Positions 16,867-26,325 of a stretch of DNA of 64,000 nt are shown in pieces. This DNA comes from Sphingopyxis sp. DBS4. Lineage in GTDB: Bacteria > Pseudomonadota > Alphaproteobacteria > Sphingomonadales > Sphingomonadaceae. Numbering within the stretch: the first letter of the stretch is position 1; the number at the start of each line of letters is the position of its first letter. A program made the position numbers and the translations under genes. Below the pieces are notes generated by a model, which saw only the letters and a program-made list of their open reading frames with translations, was not told the origin of the DNA and made no database searches. The stretch covers positions 2,863,001 to 2,927,000 of the forward strand of contig NZ_CP102384.1 of NCBI RefSeq assembly GCF_024628865.1, in the 5' to 3' direction.

Positions 16867-17175
16867 TCAGGGCGCCCCGCGCGGCTCGTCGTCGTCGACC
16901 CCGCCGGGGCCCAGTTCGTCTTCTTCATCGTCGTCGCTGCGTTCGCCGCGATAGGCGTCCATGTCGATCCGGCCCGATCGCTCCATCTGGCGCATATGAT
17001 CGACCAGATCCTCGACATCGTCGGTTTCGCCCTGCGCCTTGGCCTTGCGACTCTCCCCCAGCGGGCGGGCGCGGCGCGCCGCTTCGGCGACCGTCTGCGC
17101 CTGCGCCTCCTCGTCATCCTGTTCGCGGTTCCGCGCTTCGGGGGCTTCGCTGCTGCGCTGGGGATCGTCGATCAT
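16867..17175 (-). CDS. Acidic unknown protein, 102 aa
   Basis: ATG 17175 has AAGGAG at a suitable distance, so this start beats a longer in-frame ATG. The protein is dominated by Glu, Asp, Arg and Gln: a first half of charged helix (EDEEAQAQTVAEAARRARP) and an acidic tail (SDDDEEDELGPGGVDDDEP). It looks disordered; no known domain is seen. It lies in the minus-strand run 16.2-18.6 kb of small unknown genes. Confidence 0.65.
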   Translation of the reverse strand: MIDDPQRSSEAPEARNREQDDEEAQAQTVAEAARRARPLGESRKAKAQGETDDVEDLVDHMRQMERSGRIDMDAYRGERSDDDEEDELGPGGVDDDEPRGAP

Positions 17176-17231
17176 GGCCGGCTCCTTTCGAGGGACGACC
17201 GGGAAACGCGCGGAGCCGCGCTGCCGTTCCT

Positions 17232-17918
17232 TCAGGCGGCGGCTGCCAGCACCTTGGTTTCGATCACGCGAATGAAGACCTCGGGATCCTGCGCACCGGG
17301 GACGAGCATCCGCCCGCCCAGAATGAAGGCCGGAACCCCCGTCACGTTCCGGTCGGCCCAATAGGCCTCCTCGGTACGCACCATTTCGCCATAGTCGTCA
17401 CCGGCGAGCAGAGCCGCCGCGCGGCCCTGGTCGAGCCCCACCGACGCCGCGATATCGGCGAGCACCGCGGGATCGCTCACATCGCGATTGTCGGTGAAAT
17501 GAGCACGGAACAGCGCCAGCTTGAGCGCGGTCTGTACGCCCGTCGCCGCGGCCTGCTCGGGCTCCTCGAGCGCCCCCGCCCAGCTCAGCAGGCGGTGCGC
17601 GTCGAAGCTGTTGCGCATCCGGAAACCGGGTCCGCGATTGAAGGCGAACCCCAGGTCGGCCGCGACCGCCGCCATCCTGCCGCTGTTCGCGCGGCTCTGT
17701 TCCGCGCTGATGCCATATTTGCGCATCACATGGCTCGCGGCGTCTTCGCCTTCAGGCGGCATATCGGGGTTGAGCTCGAAGGGGTGCCACTGGACGCGAA
17801 AGTCCAGCCGCCCCGCGAAATGCGCCATCACCTTCTCGAACTTCAGCCAGCCGACGATGCACCAGGGGCACATCACGTCGGAGACGATGTCGATCGAAAG
17901 GCGCGGCAGACCGGTCAC
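17232..17918 (-). CDS. DsbA family oxidoreductase (FrnE-like)
   Basis: 228 residues with a thioredoxin fold containing a CPWC active site (residues 17-20 in SDVMCPWCIVGW) and the cis-Pro loop VTGVPAFILGG near the C-terminus. This is the cytosolic FrnE/2-hydroxychromene isomerase-like branch, with no signal peptide. It likely reduces or isomerises disulfides or detoxifies small molecules; specific substrate unknown. Confidence 0.9.
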   Translation of the reverse strand: MTGLPRLSIDIVSDVMCPWCIVGWLKFEKVMAHFAGRLDFRVQWHPFELNPDMPPEGEDAASHVMRKYGISAEQSRANSGRMAAVAADLGFAFNRGPGFRMRNSFDAHRLLSWAGALEEPEQAAATGVQTALKLALFRAHFTDNRDVSDPAVLADIAASVGLDQGRAAALLAGDDYGEMVRTEEAYWADRNVTGVPAFILGGRMLVPGAQDPEVFIRVIETKVLAAAA

Positions 17919-17951
17919 GGATTCATCTCCAGCCAGGGGCCGGCCACCGCA

Positions 17952-18092
17952 CTACGACCTGTCGGATTCGCGGCGCTCCTTGCCCGAACGCCGGTCGCCC
18001 TTGCGGCGTTCCGGCCCTTTATAATCGGGGTCGTCGGCGACCCGCCGGTCCGTCCCCCGCCTGTCGCCGCCGCGCTTGTCCTCGGCTGCCAT
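17952..18092 (-). CDS. Short basic protein rich in RR motifs, 46 aa
   Basis: ATG 18092 is preceded by a GGAGGGGAG ribosome site. The protein repeats a motif of paired Arg with Asp/Glu: GDRRGTDRR then GPERRKGDRRSGKERRESDRS. Such ERRxxDRR strings are seen in sphingomonad proteins next to PilZ or c-di-GMP modules; this one is free-standing. The frame overlaps the spurious longer reading in another frame. An AT-rich CtrA half-site lies about 57 bp upstream. Confidence 0.55.
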   Translation of the reverse strand: MAAEDKRGGDRRGTDRRVADDPDYKGPERRKGDRRSGKERRESDRS

Positions 18093-18148
18093 ACGCTCCC
18101 CTCCCACCCAAAGGAAACAGAAGCGACCCGGCGCCAGTTACTCACATA

Positions 18149-18156
18149 ATGGTTAA
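18149..18156 (-). promoter_or_regulatory. CtrA half-site (TTAACCAT)
   Basis: Exact match to the CtrA half-site TTAACCAT on the minus strand, about 57 bp upstream of the ATG of the 46-residue Arg-rich gene at 17952-18092. Single half-sites occur by chance, so weight is modest. Confidence 0.35.
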
Positions 18157-18184
18157 AAAGACAAGTTTGCGGGCAACGCCCGCT

Positions 18185-18607
18185 TCAATGCACCGTATCG
18201 GCGGACGCCCCGGCCACGACCGGTGCAGGCCGCGACAGCATCCACCAGCTTGCGACCATCAGCCCGGTCGACAGCGCCTCGATGATCATCGCCTGGACGA
18301 TGCCGGCGTTGACGAGATCGCCGCTGCCGGCTCCGATCAGCCGGCCGACGAGCGCGGTGCCGTACAGCGCCGCCGGCACCAGCAGCGCGCGCGACCAGCC
18401 GGGCACCAGCGCGCCCACCGCCGCACCGCCTGCCGCGACGAGGAAAAAGGCCGACAGGTCGGCGCGCACCGTATTGGCGGCCGCGCCTTCGACGACGATG
18501 CCGAACAATTCGGTGAAGCTCGCCGGATCGAAAATCCCGCGCAGCCCGACGATCGCAAAGAACAGCGCCCACAGCAGAACGGCGCCGCGCAAGACCCAGT
18601 TGACCAT
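18185..18607 (-). CDS. DUF4345 membrane protein
   Basis: 140 residues from ATG 18607, which has AGGGGAG upstream. Four membrane helices are predicted (about residues 5-25, 47-70, 75-95, 105-125), as in DUF4345, a family of small integral membrane proteins of unknown role. The first helix bears WVLRGAVLLWALFFAIVGLRG. A longer in-frame start is possible but less well supported. Confidence 0.75.
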   Translation of the reverse strand: MVNWVLRGAVLLWALFFAIVGLRGIFDPASFTELFGIVVEGAAANTVRADLSAFFLVAAGGAAVGALVPGWSRALLVPAALYGTALVGRLIGAGSGDLVNAGIVQAMIIEALSTGLMVASWWMLSRPAPVVAGASADTVH

Positions 18608-18660
18608 GACTCGTCTCCCCTTTTGCACGCAGGCTGCGGCATCGGGAGGGAAAGTGCAAT

Positions 18661-19809
18661 CTATTCCGCGGGAAAGGTTTCTTCGATCCAGCCGCCGCCA
18701 AGCACGCGGCTTTCGTCGGCGGCGTCATAGAGCACCGCCGCCTGCCCCGGCGCGACGCCATATTCGGGGGAGGCGAAGACCAGCCGGTCGGCTTCGATGC
18801 GCGCGGGCACCGGCTTTGCCATGCTGCGCACCTTGGCGAGCACCGACCGTCCCTCGACCGCATCCAGCCAGTTCGCCTCGCCGAGCCGCGCCCCCGACAC
18901 CGCGAGCGCGCGGCGCGGCCCGACGATAACGTGCTTCTTTTCGGCATCAAGGCGGACGACATAGAGCGGTTCGGCCTGCCCGCCGATCTCGATCCCGCGC
19001 CGTTGGCCGACCGTATAATGGATAAGACCGCGATGCGCGCCGAGGATGCGGCCGTCGACATGGACGATCTCGCCCTGATCGTCGGCTTCGGGGCGCAGCT
19101 TTTTCACCAGCGTCGCATAATCGCCGTCGGGAACGAAGCAGATGTCCTGGCTGTCGGGCTTGCCCGCGACGCCGAGGCCCAGGTCGCGCGCGATCTCGCG
19201 CACCACGCTCTTTTCGAGGCCGCCGAGCGGGAAGCGCAGGAAGTCGAGCTGTTCCTGCGTCGTCGCGAACAGGAAATAGCTCTGGTCGCGCGCCGGATCG
19301 ACCGCGCGGTGGAGCTCGGCGCCCGCGGAGCCCATCACGCGGCGGACATAATGGCCGGTCGCCAGGCAGTCGGCGCCCAGATCCTTCGCGAGCTGGAACA
19401 AATCGGTGAACTTCACCCCCATGTTGCAGCGCACGCACGGAATCGGCGTCCGGCCCGCCAGATATTCGTCGGCGAACTGGTCGATCACCGTGTCGCGGAA
19501 TCGGCTTTCATGATCGTGGACATGGTGCGCAAAGCCCAGCCGGTCGGCGACCGCGCGCGCATCGCGGATATCCTGCCCCGCGCAGCAGGCGCCGACGCGC
19601 TTCGCTTTGGCGCCATGGTCATAGAGCTGAAGCGTCACGCCGATCACCTCGGCGCCCGACCGCGCGGCGAGCGCGGCGACCACGCTCGAATCGACACCGC
19701 CCGACATCGCGACGACGACTCGCCGGTCCTTCAGCGGCTCGGCAAGCTGAAAGTCGGCGCGAACAGCGCCGGCGGGGGGAGAAATCGTCTCGATCATCGC
19801 TCGCGCCAT
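18661..19809 (-). CDS. mnmA: tRNA 2-thiouridine(34) synthase
   Basis: Adds sulfur to U34 of tRNA-Lys, -Glu and -Gln, with IscS/Tus relay proteins as sulfur source. The PP-loop [14 protein letters not shown] binds ATP. Cysteines are in [11 protein letters not shown] and [10 protein letters not shown], as in alphaproteobacterial MnmA, with the GHYVRR and DQSYFLF segments also typical. 382 residues is a normal length; ATG 19809 or the in-frame ATG 19797 could be the start, as neither has a strong ribosome site. Confidence 0.97.
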   Translation of the reverse strand: MARAMIETISPPAGAVRADFQLAEPLKDRRVVVAMSGGVDSSVVAALAARSGAEVIGVTLQLYDHGAKAKRVGACCAGQDIRDARAVADRLGFAHHVHDHESRFRDTVIDQFADEYLAGRTPIPCVRCNMGVKFTDLFQLAKDLGADCLATGHYVRRVMGSAGAELHRAVDPARDQSYFLFATTQEQLDFLRFPLGGLEKSVVREIARDLGLGVAGKPDSQDICFVPDGDYATLVKKLRPEADDQGEIVHVDGRILGAHRGLIHYTVGQRRGIEIGGQAEPLYVVRLDAEKKHVIVGPRRALAVSGARLGEANWLDAVEGRSVLAKVRSMAKPVPARIEADRLVFASPEYGVAPGQAAVLYDAADESRVLGGGWIEETFPAE

Positions 19810-19941
19810 CTAGGGATGGATCACCCGAAATGCCAGCTTTTCCGCCGCAAGCGTCAAGATATTGACGGGGGTTAAGCTTCGCTAACAAGCCATGAAATGG
19901 GCATTTACTGGACCTTAGCCCCTCTCCGCTAGACGGATGGA

Positions 19942-20325
19942 ATGAACGTCGACCCGTCCGATCTGCCACAGCTTGCCGGCGCGGCCCGCCTGTCGGAGCC
20001 GGGATTCGACATATTGCTCGCGGTGTCCACGGCACGCCAGGCGGCCTCGCCGACGGTTCGCATGCTGCGCGCGCGGGCGAGTCGCGAACGCCACGCGGCA
20101 CGCGTTAACGCCCTCAGCCATTTTCTGGCCGCCGCGCCCGCCGCGACGGAACAAATGGCGGCGCGGCCCGTTCGTTTCCTCGACCTGTCCGATGGAGCGA
20201 ACGTCCTGACCGAAACTGTGAACAGCCCGTTTACCAGAGGGTTTCAGTCGATGTTGAACCCCTTGCATGTAGCACCCTGGTTGTCGGCCTCGCCGATCCC
20301 CCACGACGAAGACAATATGGAATGA
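19942..20325 (+). CDS. Unknown protein upstream of sciP, 127 aa
   Basis: The stop overlaps the sciP start by four bases (ATGA), so the two are translationally coupled. The protein is Ala- and Arg-rich (AARLSEPGFDILLAVSTARQAASPTVRMLRARASRER) with a helical N-terminal two-thirds and a proline-rich tail. No signal, membrane segment or known domain. Coupling to a cell-cycle regulator makes it worth attention, but the function is unknown. Confidence 0.65.
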   Translation: MNVDPSDLPQLAGAARLSEPGFDILLAVSTARQAASPTVRMLRARASRERHAARVNALSHFLAAAPAATEQMAARPVRFLDLSDGANVLTETVNSPFTRGFQSMLNPLHVAPWLSASPIPHDEDNME

Positions 20326-20627
20326 ACATGATCGAGAATCAGAAAATCCGGCCCGCTCAGGTCATCGGTCCGCTCGGCGAACCGCTGACGCTCGACACGC
20401 TGCCGCCGGCGAACACCACCCGCTGGGTCGTTCGCCGCAAGGCAGAGGTCGTGGCCGCGGTCAACGGCGGTCTGCTGACCGTCGATGAAGTGTGCGAACG
20501 CTATGGCCTGACGCTCGAAGAGTTCGCCGGTTGGCAGCGGTCGATCGACCGCAGCGGTATGCCGGGCCTGCGCGTCACCCGCATCCAGCACTATCGCGAT
20601 CTCTACGAGCGCCAGCAGCGCTTCTGA
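20322..20627 (+). CDS. sciP: CtrA inhibitor SciP (DUF1153)
   Basis: 101-residue small DNA-binding protein. VIGPLGEPLTLDTLPPANTTRWVVRRKAEVVAAVNGGLLTVDEVCERYGL...WQRSIDRSGMPGLRVTRIQHYRD is diagnostic of SciP; it carries a helix-turn-helix (LTVDEVCERYGLTLEEFAGW). In Caulobacter, SciP binds DNA and CtrA to shut down CtrA-activated promoters in G1. A second in-frame ATG lies two codons further (20328). A strong terminator follows. Confidence 0.93.
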   Translation: MNMIENQKIRPAQVIGPLGEPLTLDTLPPANTTRWVVRRKAEVVAAVNGGLLTVDEVCERYGLTLEEFAGWQRSIDRSGMPGLRVTRIQHYRDLYERQQRF

Positions 20628-20654
20628 TCGCGATCCCGTGCGACATGGTAGGAA

Positions 20655-20682
20655 GAGGGCGCTTCTGGCGCCCTCTTTTTTT
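20655..20682 (+). terminator. Rho-independent terminator after sciP
   Basis: Perfect stem GAGGGCGC / GCGCCCTC (20655-20662 with 20668-20675), TTCTG loop, then a T run. Confidence 0.93.
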
Positions 20683-20781
20683 GCCTGAAATCCGTTCGAT
20701 TCCAGAGATTTGAAAATTTCTTTGCAACTCTGGCGTTCACCCGGCGTTAAGCCCCGGAGTCAACTTTGGAGAAGATTCGAT

Positions 20782-21063
20782 ATGCGCAAGACGATCATTG
20801 CCCTCACCGCCGCTTCGGCGCTCGCGCTCGGCGCCTGCCAGAGCAAGCAGGCCGATCAGGTCGAGGATCAGGCCGAGGCTCAGTCGGACGCCATCGACGC
20901 GCAGGCCGACGCCATGCCCGAAGGCCCGGCCAAGGAAGCGACCGAAGCGAAAGCCGACGCGGTCGAGGACGCCGGCGAAGCCAAGGCCGATGCGATCGAC
21001 AAGGGCGTCACCCCGCCGTCCGCCGACACCACGACCCCGGCTCCCGAGCCGCAAACCAAATAA
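20782..21063 (+). CDS. Small lipoprotein, Ala/Glu/Asp-rich
   Basis: 93 residues from ATG 20782 (GGAGA upstream). Signal with lipobox LALGAC; the mature part is a run of acidic and Ala-rich heptad-like segments (QVEDQAEAQSDAIDAQADAMPEGPAKEATEAKADAVEDAGEAKADAID) that should form an alpha-helical coil, similar to Lpp-like and other sphingomonad envelope lipoproteins. Mature Cys start, ending in a Pro/Thr tail. A terminator follows, so it is monocistronic. Confidence 0.78.
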   Translation: MRKTIIALTAASALALGACQSKQADQVEDQAEAQSDAIDAQADAMPEGPAKEATEAKADAVEDAGEAKADAIDKGVTPPSADTTTPAPEPQTK

Positions 21064-21091
21064 CGCGTCCCGAACGGACGATAAGACGAAA

Positions 21092-21120
21092 GGCGCCGGA
21101 GCAGAGCTCCGGCGCCTTTT
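21092..21120 (+). terminator. Rho-independent terminator after the lipoprotein
   Basis: Perfect stem GGCGCCGGAGC / GCTCCGGCGCC (21092-21102 with 21106-21116) and four T. Confidence 0.92.
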
Positions 21121-21149
21121 CCATTTTGCGTCCGCCGAAGCTTTGCTGG

Positions 21150-21761
21150 TCACAATCGCGTCAGCGCATGGAACACGTCCTCGACCCCCGGTGCGTCGGG
21201 GTCGGCGCGCAGCGACGCGATCCCGTTCGCGACTCCGAGCGCATATTCGGCAACCCCCGCGCTTTCGGATGTCCACACCGCGCCAAGCGATTTCACCAGT
21301 CGGCGTGCCGCTGCATTCTCCGACAGCATATGAATCTCGAGCGTCAGCAGATCCTCGGCAAGGCACTGGATCAGCAGCGCGGCCGTCATCATTCGCGCGA
21401 GGCCCTTGCCCTGGAAGGCGTCGAGCACTGCAATCGAGAATTCGCCCGCGGGTCCGTCGGCATAGCGCACCGCATGCACCGCCCCGATCGCCGGCCAATC
21501 GTCGCAATCGGTGCAGATTGCGCCCCAGCCGATATGGTCGTGCCCATCGACATCGACGAGCCGCTTGATCACCGCATCGGGGAGCATCGGGGCGGGCGAG
21601 AAGAAGCGCAGATAGCGCGATTCGGCGGACAGTGTGGCGATCCCGGTGCGAAGCCGTTCTTCGTCGGCGGGGGTGATGCAGCGCAGCGACACGCGGGTTC
21701 CGTCGTTGAGCGCGCTGTGCACGACGATGTGGTCGATCGGTCGTGCCGGTGCCTCGATCAT
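21150..21761 (-). CDS. GNAT family N-acetyltransferase
   Basis: 203 residues from ATG 21761, with GGAGGAGGTGAG upstream. Residues about 20-190 fit the GNAT fold: DEERLRTGIATLSAESRYLRFF at the start, the acetyl-CoA loop around AVLDAFQGKGLARMM (Q/RxxGxG/A pattern), and HMLSENAAARRLVKSLGA. Such enzymes acetylate small molecules or proteins; target unknown. A longer in-frame ATG gives an unsupported hydrophobic N-terminus. Confidence 0.88.
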   Translation of the reverse strand: MIEAPARPIDHIVVHSALNDGTRVSLRCITPADEERLRTGIATLSAESRYLRFFSPAPMLPDAVIKRLVDVDGHDHIGWGAICTDCDDWPAIGAVHAVRYADGPAGEFSIAVLDAFQGKGLARMMTAALLIQCLAEDLLTLEIHMLSENAAARRLVKSLGAVWTSESAGVAEYALGVANGIASLRADPDAPGVEDVFHALTRL

Positions 21762-21919
21762 CGCGCTCACCTCCTCCGGTTCCCACAGGCTAATGGCGCG
21801 GCACGCCGCTGGCAATCGCAACGCAGCCGACAATGGGAAAAGTTGAAAGAGCAAGGGAACTTAAGGCGTTAAATGGCGTTAGGTGAAAAATTAATCTAGG
21901 TTAATGAAGGTAACGGGTC

Positions 21920-22327
21920 GTGCGCAATTTCTCTCTTTCTCCTTCGACGCCGGGTATCACGCCCGTCGAAGCCGTGCCCGCGGGCGAAGCGGGTCTCGCC
22001 GGGGATAATGTCAGTCCGGTTTTCGAGACGTTCGGCGAAAAGCTCTCGCGGCTCCGCAAGGCGCGGTGCTGGACCCAGTCCGATCTCGCGCAACAGCTCG
22101 GCGTGACCGAGGCTTCGGTCTGCTATTGGGAACAGAATCGTTCGCGGCCCAAAGCGGCGCGGCTGCAGGCGCTGGCTGCGCTGCTCGGCGCGCCGATCGC
22201 CGAGCTTCTGGGTGAAGCCTCGCCCAGCCGCGCGAATCTGGGTGCGATGGTGGCACGGATGCGCTCCGAGATCGCTCAGGCTGCGGGCACCAGCCCATCG
22301 AAGGTGAAGATCGTCATCGAAATGTAG
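21920..22327 (+). CDS. XRE family helix-turn-helix regulator
   Basis: 135 residues from GTG 21920. The HTH occupies about residues 38-90 (FGEKLSRLRKARCWTQSDLAQQLGVTEASVCYWEQNRSRPKAARLQALAALLGA), a close fit to XRE/Cro-type regulators, with a short C-terminal tail that could bind a ligand or another subunit. It ends 31 bases before the end of lepA on the other strand. GTG rather than ATG is assigned since it best fits the AAGG upstream. Confidence 0.8.
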   Translation: MRNFSLSPSTPGITPVEAVPAGEAGLAGDNVSPVFETFGEKLSRLRKARCWTQSDLAQQLGVTEASVCYWEQNRSRPKAARLQALAALLGAPIAELLGEASPSRANLGAMVARMRSEIAQAAGTSPSKVKIVIEM

Positions 22328-22358
22328 GCGGGCGACGGGAAAACCCGCCGCGCGTTGA

Positions 22359-24182
22359 TCAGGCGTCGTCGCCCATCCGCAGCGCGGCGATGAACGCCTC
22401 CTGCGGAATGTTGACGTTGCCATATTCGCGCATCCGCTTCTTGCCCTCTTTCTGCTTTTCGAGGAGCTTCTTCTTGCGGGTCGCGTCGCCGCCGTAGCAT
22501 TTGGCGGTCACATCCTTGCGAAGCGCGGCGATGGTTTCGCGGGCGATCACCTTGCCGCCGATCGCCGCCTGAATCGGAATCTTGAACATGTGGCGCGGGA
22601 TCAGATCCTTGAGCCGCTCGCACATCCCGCGACCGCGGGCTTCGGCGCTGCCGCGATGAACGATCATCGACAGCGCATCGACCGGCTCGTTGTTGACGAG
22701 AATGCTCATCTTGACGAGGTCGCCGGGGCGATGCCCGATCTGGTGATAGTCGAACGAGGCATAACCGCGGCTGATGCTCTTCAGTCGGTCATAGAAATCG
22801 AACACCACTTCGTTGAGCGGCAATTCATAGGTGATCTGCGCGCGGCCGCCGACATAGGTGAGGTTCTTCTGCACGCCGCGGCGATCCTGGCAGAGCTTGA
22901 GAATCGCACCGAGATATTCGTCGGGGACATAGATCACCGCCTCGATCCACGGCTCCTCGATCTCCTCGATCCGGTTCGGGTCGGGCATGTCGGCGGGGTT
23001 GTGGAGTTCCATCTCGGTCGGACCGCCGTCCTTCGACCGGGTGAGCTTGAGCTTGTAGACCACCGACGGCGCGGTGGTGATCAGATCGAGGTCATATTCG
23101 CGGGTCAGCCGCTCCTGGATGATCTCCAGATGCAACAGGCCGAGGAAGCCGCAGCGGAAGCCGAAACCGAGTGCCGCGCTCGTCTCCATCTCGAAACTGA
23201 ACGACGCGTCGTTGAGACGGAGCTTCTGGATGCTCTCGCGCAATTTCTCGAAGTCGTTGGCGTCGGTCGGGAACAGGCCGCAGAAGACGACCGGCTGGAC
23301 TTCCTTGAACCCCGCGAGCGGCGCCGCCGCGGGCTTCTTGGCATCGGTCACCGTATCGCCGACGCGCGCCTGCGCGACGTCCTTGATCTGCGCAGTGATG
23401 AAACCGATCTCGCCGGGGCCGATCTCGGTCAGTTCCTCGCGCTTCGGCGTGAAGCAGCCGACGCGGTCGATCAGGTGGGTGGTGCCCGCCTGCATGAACT
23501 TGATCTGCTGGCCCTTCCTGAGCACCCCGTCGACGACGCGGACCAGGATCACGACGCCCAGATAGGGATCGTACCAGCTGTCGACGAGCATCGCGACGAG
23601 CGGCGCCGACGCATCGCCCTTCGGCGGCGGAATCTTCGCGACGATCGCCTCGAGCGCTTCCTCGATGCCGATCCCCGATTTGGCGCTGGCGAGCACCGCG
23701 TCGTCGGCGGGCAGGCCGATGATGTCCTCGATCTCGGCCTTCACCTTGTCGACGTCGGCGGCGGGAAGGTCGATCTTGTTGATCACCGGCACGATCTCAT
23801 GATCATGCTCGATCGACTGATAGACGTTGGCGAGCGTCTGCGCCTCGACCCCCTGCGCCGCATCGACGACGAGCAGCGCGCCCTCGCACGCCGCGAGCGA
23901 CCGCGACACTTCATAGGCGAAGTCGACGTGGCCGGGCGTGTCCATCAGGTTGAGCTCGTAGGTCTCGCCGTCCTTCGCGGTGTATTTCAGGCGCACCGTC
24001 TGCGCCTTGATGGTGATTCCGCGTTCCTTCTCGATATCCATATTATCGAGCACCTGCGCCGACATCTCGCGAGCGGTGAGCCCGCCCGTGAACTGGATCA
24101 GCCGGTCGGCAAGCGTCGACTTGCCATGATCGATGTGCGCGATGATCGAAAAATTGCGGATATGGGACAAAGGCGTGGTCAT
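22359..24182 (-). CDS. lepA: Translation elongation factor 4
   Basis: 607 residues. GTPase motifs: AHIDHGKST (G1), GITIKAQT (G2), DTPGHVDF (G3), NKIDLP (G4) and domains II, III/V and the EF4-specific C-terminal domain ([47 protein letters not shown]). It back-translocates or stabilises stalled ribosomes. An N-terminal extension in the same frame lacks support, so ATG 24182 is used. Normal length for LepA (~600). Confidence 0.97.
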   Translation of the reverse strand: MTTPLSHIRNFSIIAHIDHGKSTLADRLIQFTGGLTAREMSAQVLDNMDIEKERGITIKAQTVRLKYTAKDGETYELNLMDTPGHVDFAYEVSRSLAACEGALLVVDAAQGVEAQTLANVYQSIEHDHEIVPVINKIDLPAADVDKVKAEIEDIIGLPADDAVLASAKSGIGIEEALEAIVAKIPPPKGDASAPLVAMLVDSWYDPYLGVVILVRVVDGVLRKGQQIKFMQAGTTHLIDRVGCFTPKREELTEIGPGEIGFITAQIKDVAQARVGDTVTDAKKPAAAPLAGFKEVQPVVFCGLFPTDANDFEKLRESIQKLRLNDASFSFEMETSAALGFGFRCGFLGLLHLEIIQERLTREYDLDLITTAPSVVYKLKLTRSKDGGPTEMELHNPADMPDPNRIEEIEEPWIEAVIYVPDEYLGAILKLCQDRRGVQKNLTYVGGRAQITYELPLNEVVFDFYDRLKSISRGYASFDYHQIGHRPGDLVKMSILVNNEPVDALSMIVHRGSAEARGRGMCERLKDLIPRHMFKIPIQAAIGGKVIARETIAALRKDVTAKCYGGDATRKKKLLEKQKEGKKRMREYGNVNIPQEAFIAALRMGDDA

Positions 24183-24261
24183 GCGCGGCGCGTTAGCAGG
24201 GGTTTGCGGCGCTGTCAGCAGACGAGTGACGCCCGTTCCCGGCGCAACCGCGAACCGCCGA

Positions 24262-25323
24262 TCATTCCAACTCCAGCTCTTGGCGGGCGGATCGGGAAAC
24301 CTGCGACGCCGGACAATGAGTCCAGCGGGCACCATATTCATCGGTGACACTGGTGCGGCTGTTCACCGTGACGATTTGTTCATTGAAAACAACTTTCGCC
24401 TCTTCGATTCCGCGGAAAGTTATGCGGTAACGGTTGCCGCCCAAAGCTTCGATGTGCGATCCATCCCAATAATAAAAAAATTGCTGTCGAATCGCTTCGG
24501 CGCAGTCGCCATAGGTGGCGGGGGAAGAATAAAATCCCGCTTCGATGGGCGAGGCGGCGGTTGCGCCGCCGCCCGCAGCGGGCTGCGCGCATCCTTCCCG
24601 ATCCACGAGCTGGCCGTGATCATTGCGCCGTTCGACAACATCGATGGCGCCCCCGGTCCAACCCCACGTCACTTTGGTGACGATGCCGCACCGACCATTG
24701 AAGCCGCCGGGCAGGTCGAGCACGTCCCGGTCGCCGCGACGCACGATCATGGCGGGGGCCATCCAGCCCATGAAGCCATCGAAAGCCTTGTAGCCGCCAG
24801 CCGTGGAAACGATGAAATCCACCGGCGGCCCCTGATCGCCATAAGCGGGACCGCTGGCGACGCAGCCATGTGCCGGCGTGGTGACGACGAAATCGGGTTT
24901 GCCGTCGGCATTGAAATCGGCGGACACGAACCCGCCCTTGCCGCCCGCAAAAAGCCGTTCCACAAGTTCGATGGATTCCGCGTGCCCCGCGAGCGGCGCA
25001 AAGCGCACGGCACCGAAACGCTCGCCTTGATCGCGGCACTGGCCGCGCGCGAAGCTTTCCCATGCCGCAGCGGCAGCCGGCGGCAGAGCCGTAGAGGCCG
25101 GCGCAGCGGCGGCCGCGGTCGCGATATTCGCGGCCGCGCCGCTCGCCGTTGTCGCCGCATCGACATTGTCGCTGGCGCGGGTCGATTGCGAACCGCATCC
25201 GGCAAGCATGGCTGCGGTCAGGAACAGCGAGACAAGGCGGCCACGGTTCGCTGTATGCGGAACGACCTCGCCGTGCAGCGCGATCTTGCAAAAGCGCCGG
25301 TTTCTCGTTTCGATATTCGCCAT
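24262..25323 (-). CDS. Exported lipoprotein, FG-GAP-like repeat, unknown role
   Basis: 353 residues. Signal with lipobox LAGCG (about residue 43) after a basic N-terminus. The mature protein has Ala/Thr/Ser-rich linker (about 45-85), then [22 protein letters not shown], a calcium-binding FG-GAP/VCBS-like repeat, and two Cys-rich, Tyr/Trp-containing segments near the C-terminus. The final third has lower GC than typical. Possibly an envelope protein with a beta-propeller fragment. No start of higher confidence is seen. Confidence 0.75.
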   Translation of the reverse strand: MANIETRNRRFCKIALHGEVVPHTANRGRLVSLFLTAAMLAGCGSQSTRASDNVDAATTASGAAANIATAAAAAPASTALPPAAAAAWESFARGQCRDQGERFGAVRFAPLAGHAESIELVERLFAGGKGGFVSADFNADGKPDFVVTTPAHGCVASGPAYGDQGPPVDFIVSTAGGYKAFDGFMGWMAPAMIVRRGDRDVLDLPGGFNGRCGIVTKVTWGWTGGAIDVVERRNDHGQLVDREGCAQPAAGGGATAASPIEAGFYSSPATYGDCAEAIRQQFFYYWDGSHIEALGGNRYRITFRGIEEAKVVFNEQIVTVNSRTSVTDEYGARWTHCPASQVSRSARQELELE

Positions 25324-25440
25324 TCGTCATCCCCTCACATCCTGACTGCCGGATAGGGGGGAGAGGCGTTGAAGTCCTGACGGATATCTCAAGAAGTTCT
25401 GAAGCTTGCGGCGAACATCGAACCATTGCCGATCACGGCG

Positions 25441-26325
25441 CTAAATCGCCAGCCACCGTTCGCAATCATCGCGCACCCGCGCGTCCGCATCGCACAGCCC
25501 CCGCTCGAGCACCGTCGCCCTTCCCGCCCCTTCCTCGACCGCCGCCAGCGCCGCGATCGCATTCGCCCGCACCCGCGGGACCGGGTGCGTCCGCGCGAAC
25601 TGTTCGGCGATGTCCTTGCCGTTGTCGGTCAGATGGACGGCGCAGCGGAGCAACATTTCGACGGGGGTCAGCGTCGGGCGCTTTGCAATCGTGCCATGCT
25701 CCAAATCAACGACATATTGATCGCGCCACGGAACATGGTCGCCCTCGTCCATGATGTTGAGGCTGATCGACAGGCGCTCGGGCGGGAGCTGGCTGTGGAT
25801 GTCGCGGTGGGCGCGATAGAGCATCATCCGGCCTTCGCTCAACGCGCTACGCTCGACGAAGGTCAGGTTCAGCGGCTCGCCGAGGCAGCCGTCGACCCGC
25901 TCGGCGTCATAGTCGTAATAGTCGCTGACATAGCCCGGACCCCAATAGCCGGCGGTCAGAAACGAGAAATTATGGTCGTGCGGCACGCCATAGGCGAAGG
26001 CGGCGCCGCCGCTCGCGGCGTAGACGGCGTCGGTCGCGGCAGGCCACAGGTTGGCACGGAGGAAAAAGCCGCGCGGGCTGCGGTGGAGAAGGAAGACCTG
26101 CGCCGAATAGCGGTTCGCCGCGAGTTGATCGGCGTAGCTGGCCTTGAGTTCGGCGATGATGCGGTCGGCGAGAAAGCCCCGATTGCGCGCCAGACCGGCG
26201 AGAAGCCGGGCGCAGCGAGCGAGACTGGCTTCGTCCGCCAGATCGACACCGCTCTCGTCGAGCCGCGCGGCAACCTCGGCAAGGTCATATTCGGGCGCGG
26301 CGGGCGGATCGATCGGGCGGGGCAT
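25441..26325 (-). CDS. Cupin-like HEAT-associated protein (peptide-locus protein A)
   Basis: 294 residues, ATG 26325 with AGGAG six bases upstream. Helical N-terminal region (about 15-75), beta-rich core (about 75-195), then a HEAT-like helical C-terminus (about 220-294, HPVPRVRANAIAALAAVEEG). The core carries HDH at 116-118 (YGVPHDHNFSFLTAGYW) and a second cluster H173/H177 (YRAHRDIH), as in metal-binding cupins or Fe(II) oxygenases. The paralogous partner B lies just upstream, and the two reading frames overlap by 41 bases. With the peptide gene at 27362 it forms one minus-strand unit. Function is not assigned; an enzyme acting on the peptide is a reasonable guess. Confidence 0.65.
   Translation of the reverse strand: MPRPIDPPAAPEYDLAEVAARLDESGVDLADEASLARCARLLAGLARNRGFLADRIIAELKASYADQLAANRYSAQVFLLHRSPRGFFLRANLWPAATDAVYAASGGAAFAYGVPHDHNFSFLTAGYWGPGYVSDYYDYDAERVDGCLGEPLNLTFVERSALSEGRMMLYRAHRDIHSQLPPERLSISLNIMDEGDHVPWRDQYVVDLEHGTIAKRPTLTPVEMLLRCAVHLTDNGKDIAEQFARTHPVPRVRANAIAALAAVEEGAGRATVLERGLCDADARVRDDCERWLAI

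Noticed and set aside
22590..24347. 585-codon frame opposite lepA
   Set aside because: lepA is certain by its GTPase motifs; the opposing frame has no recognisable domain.
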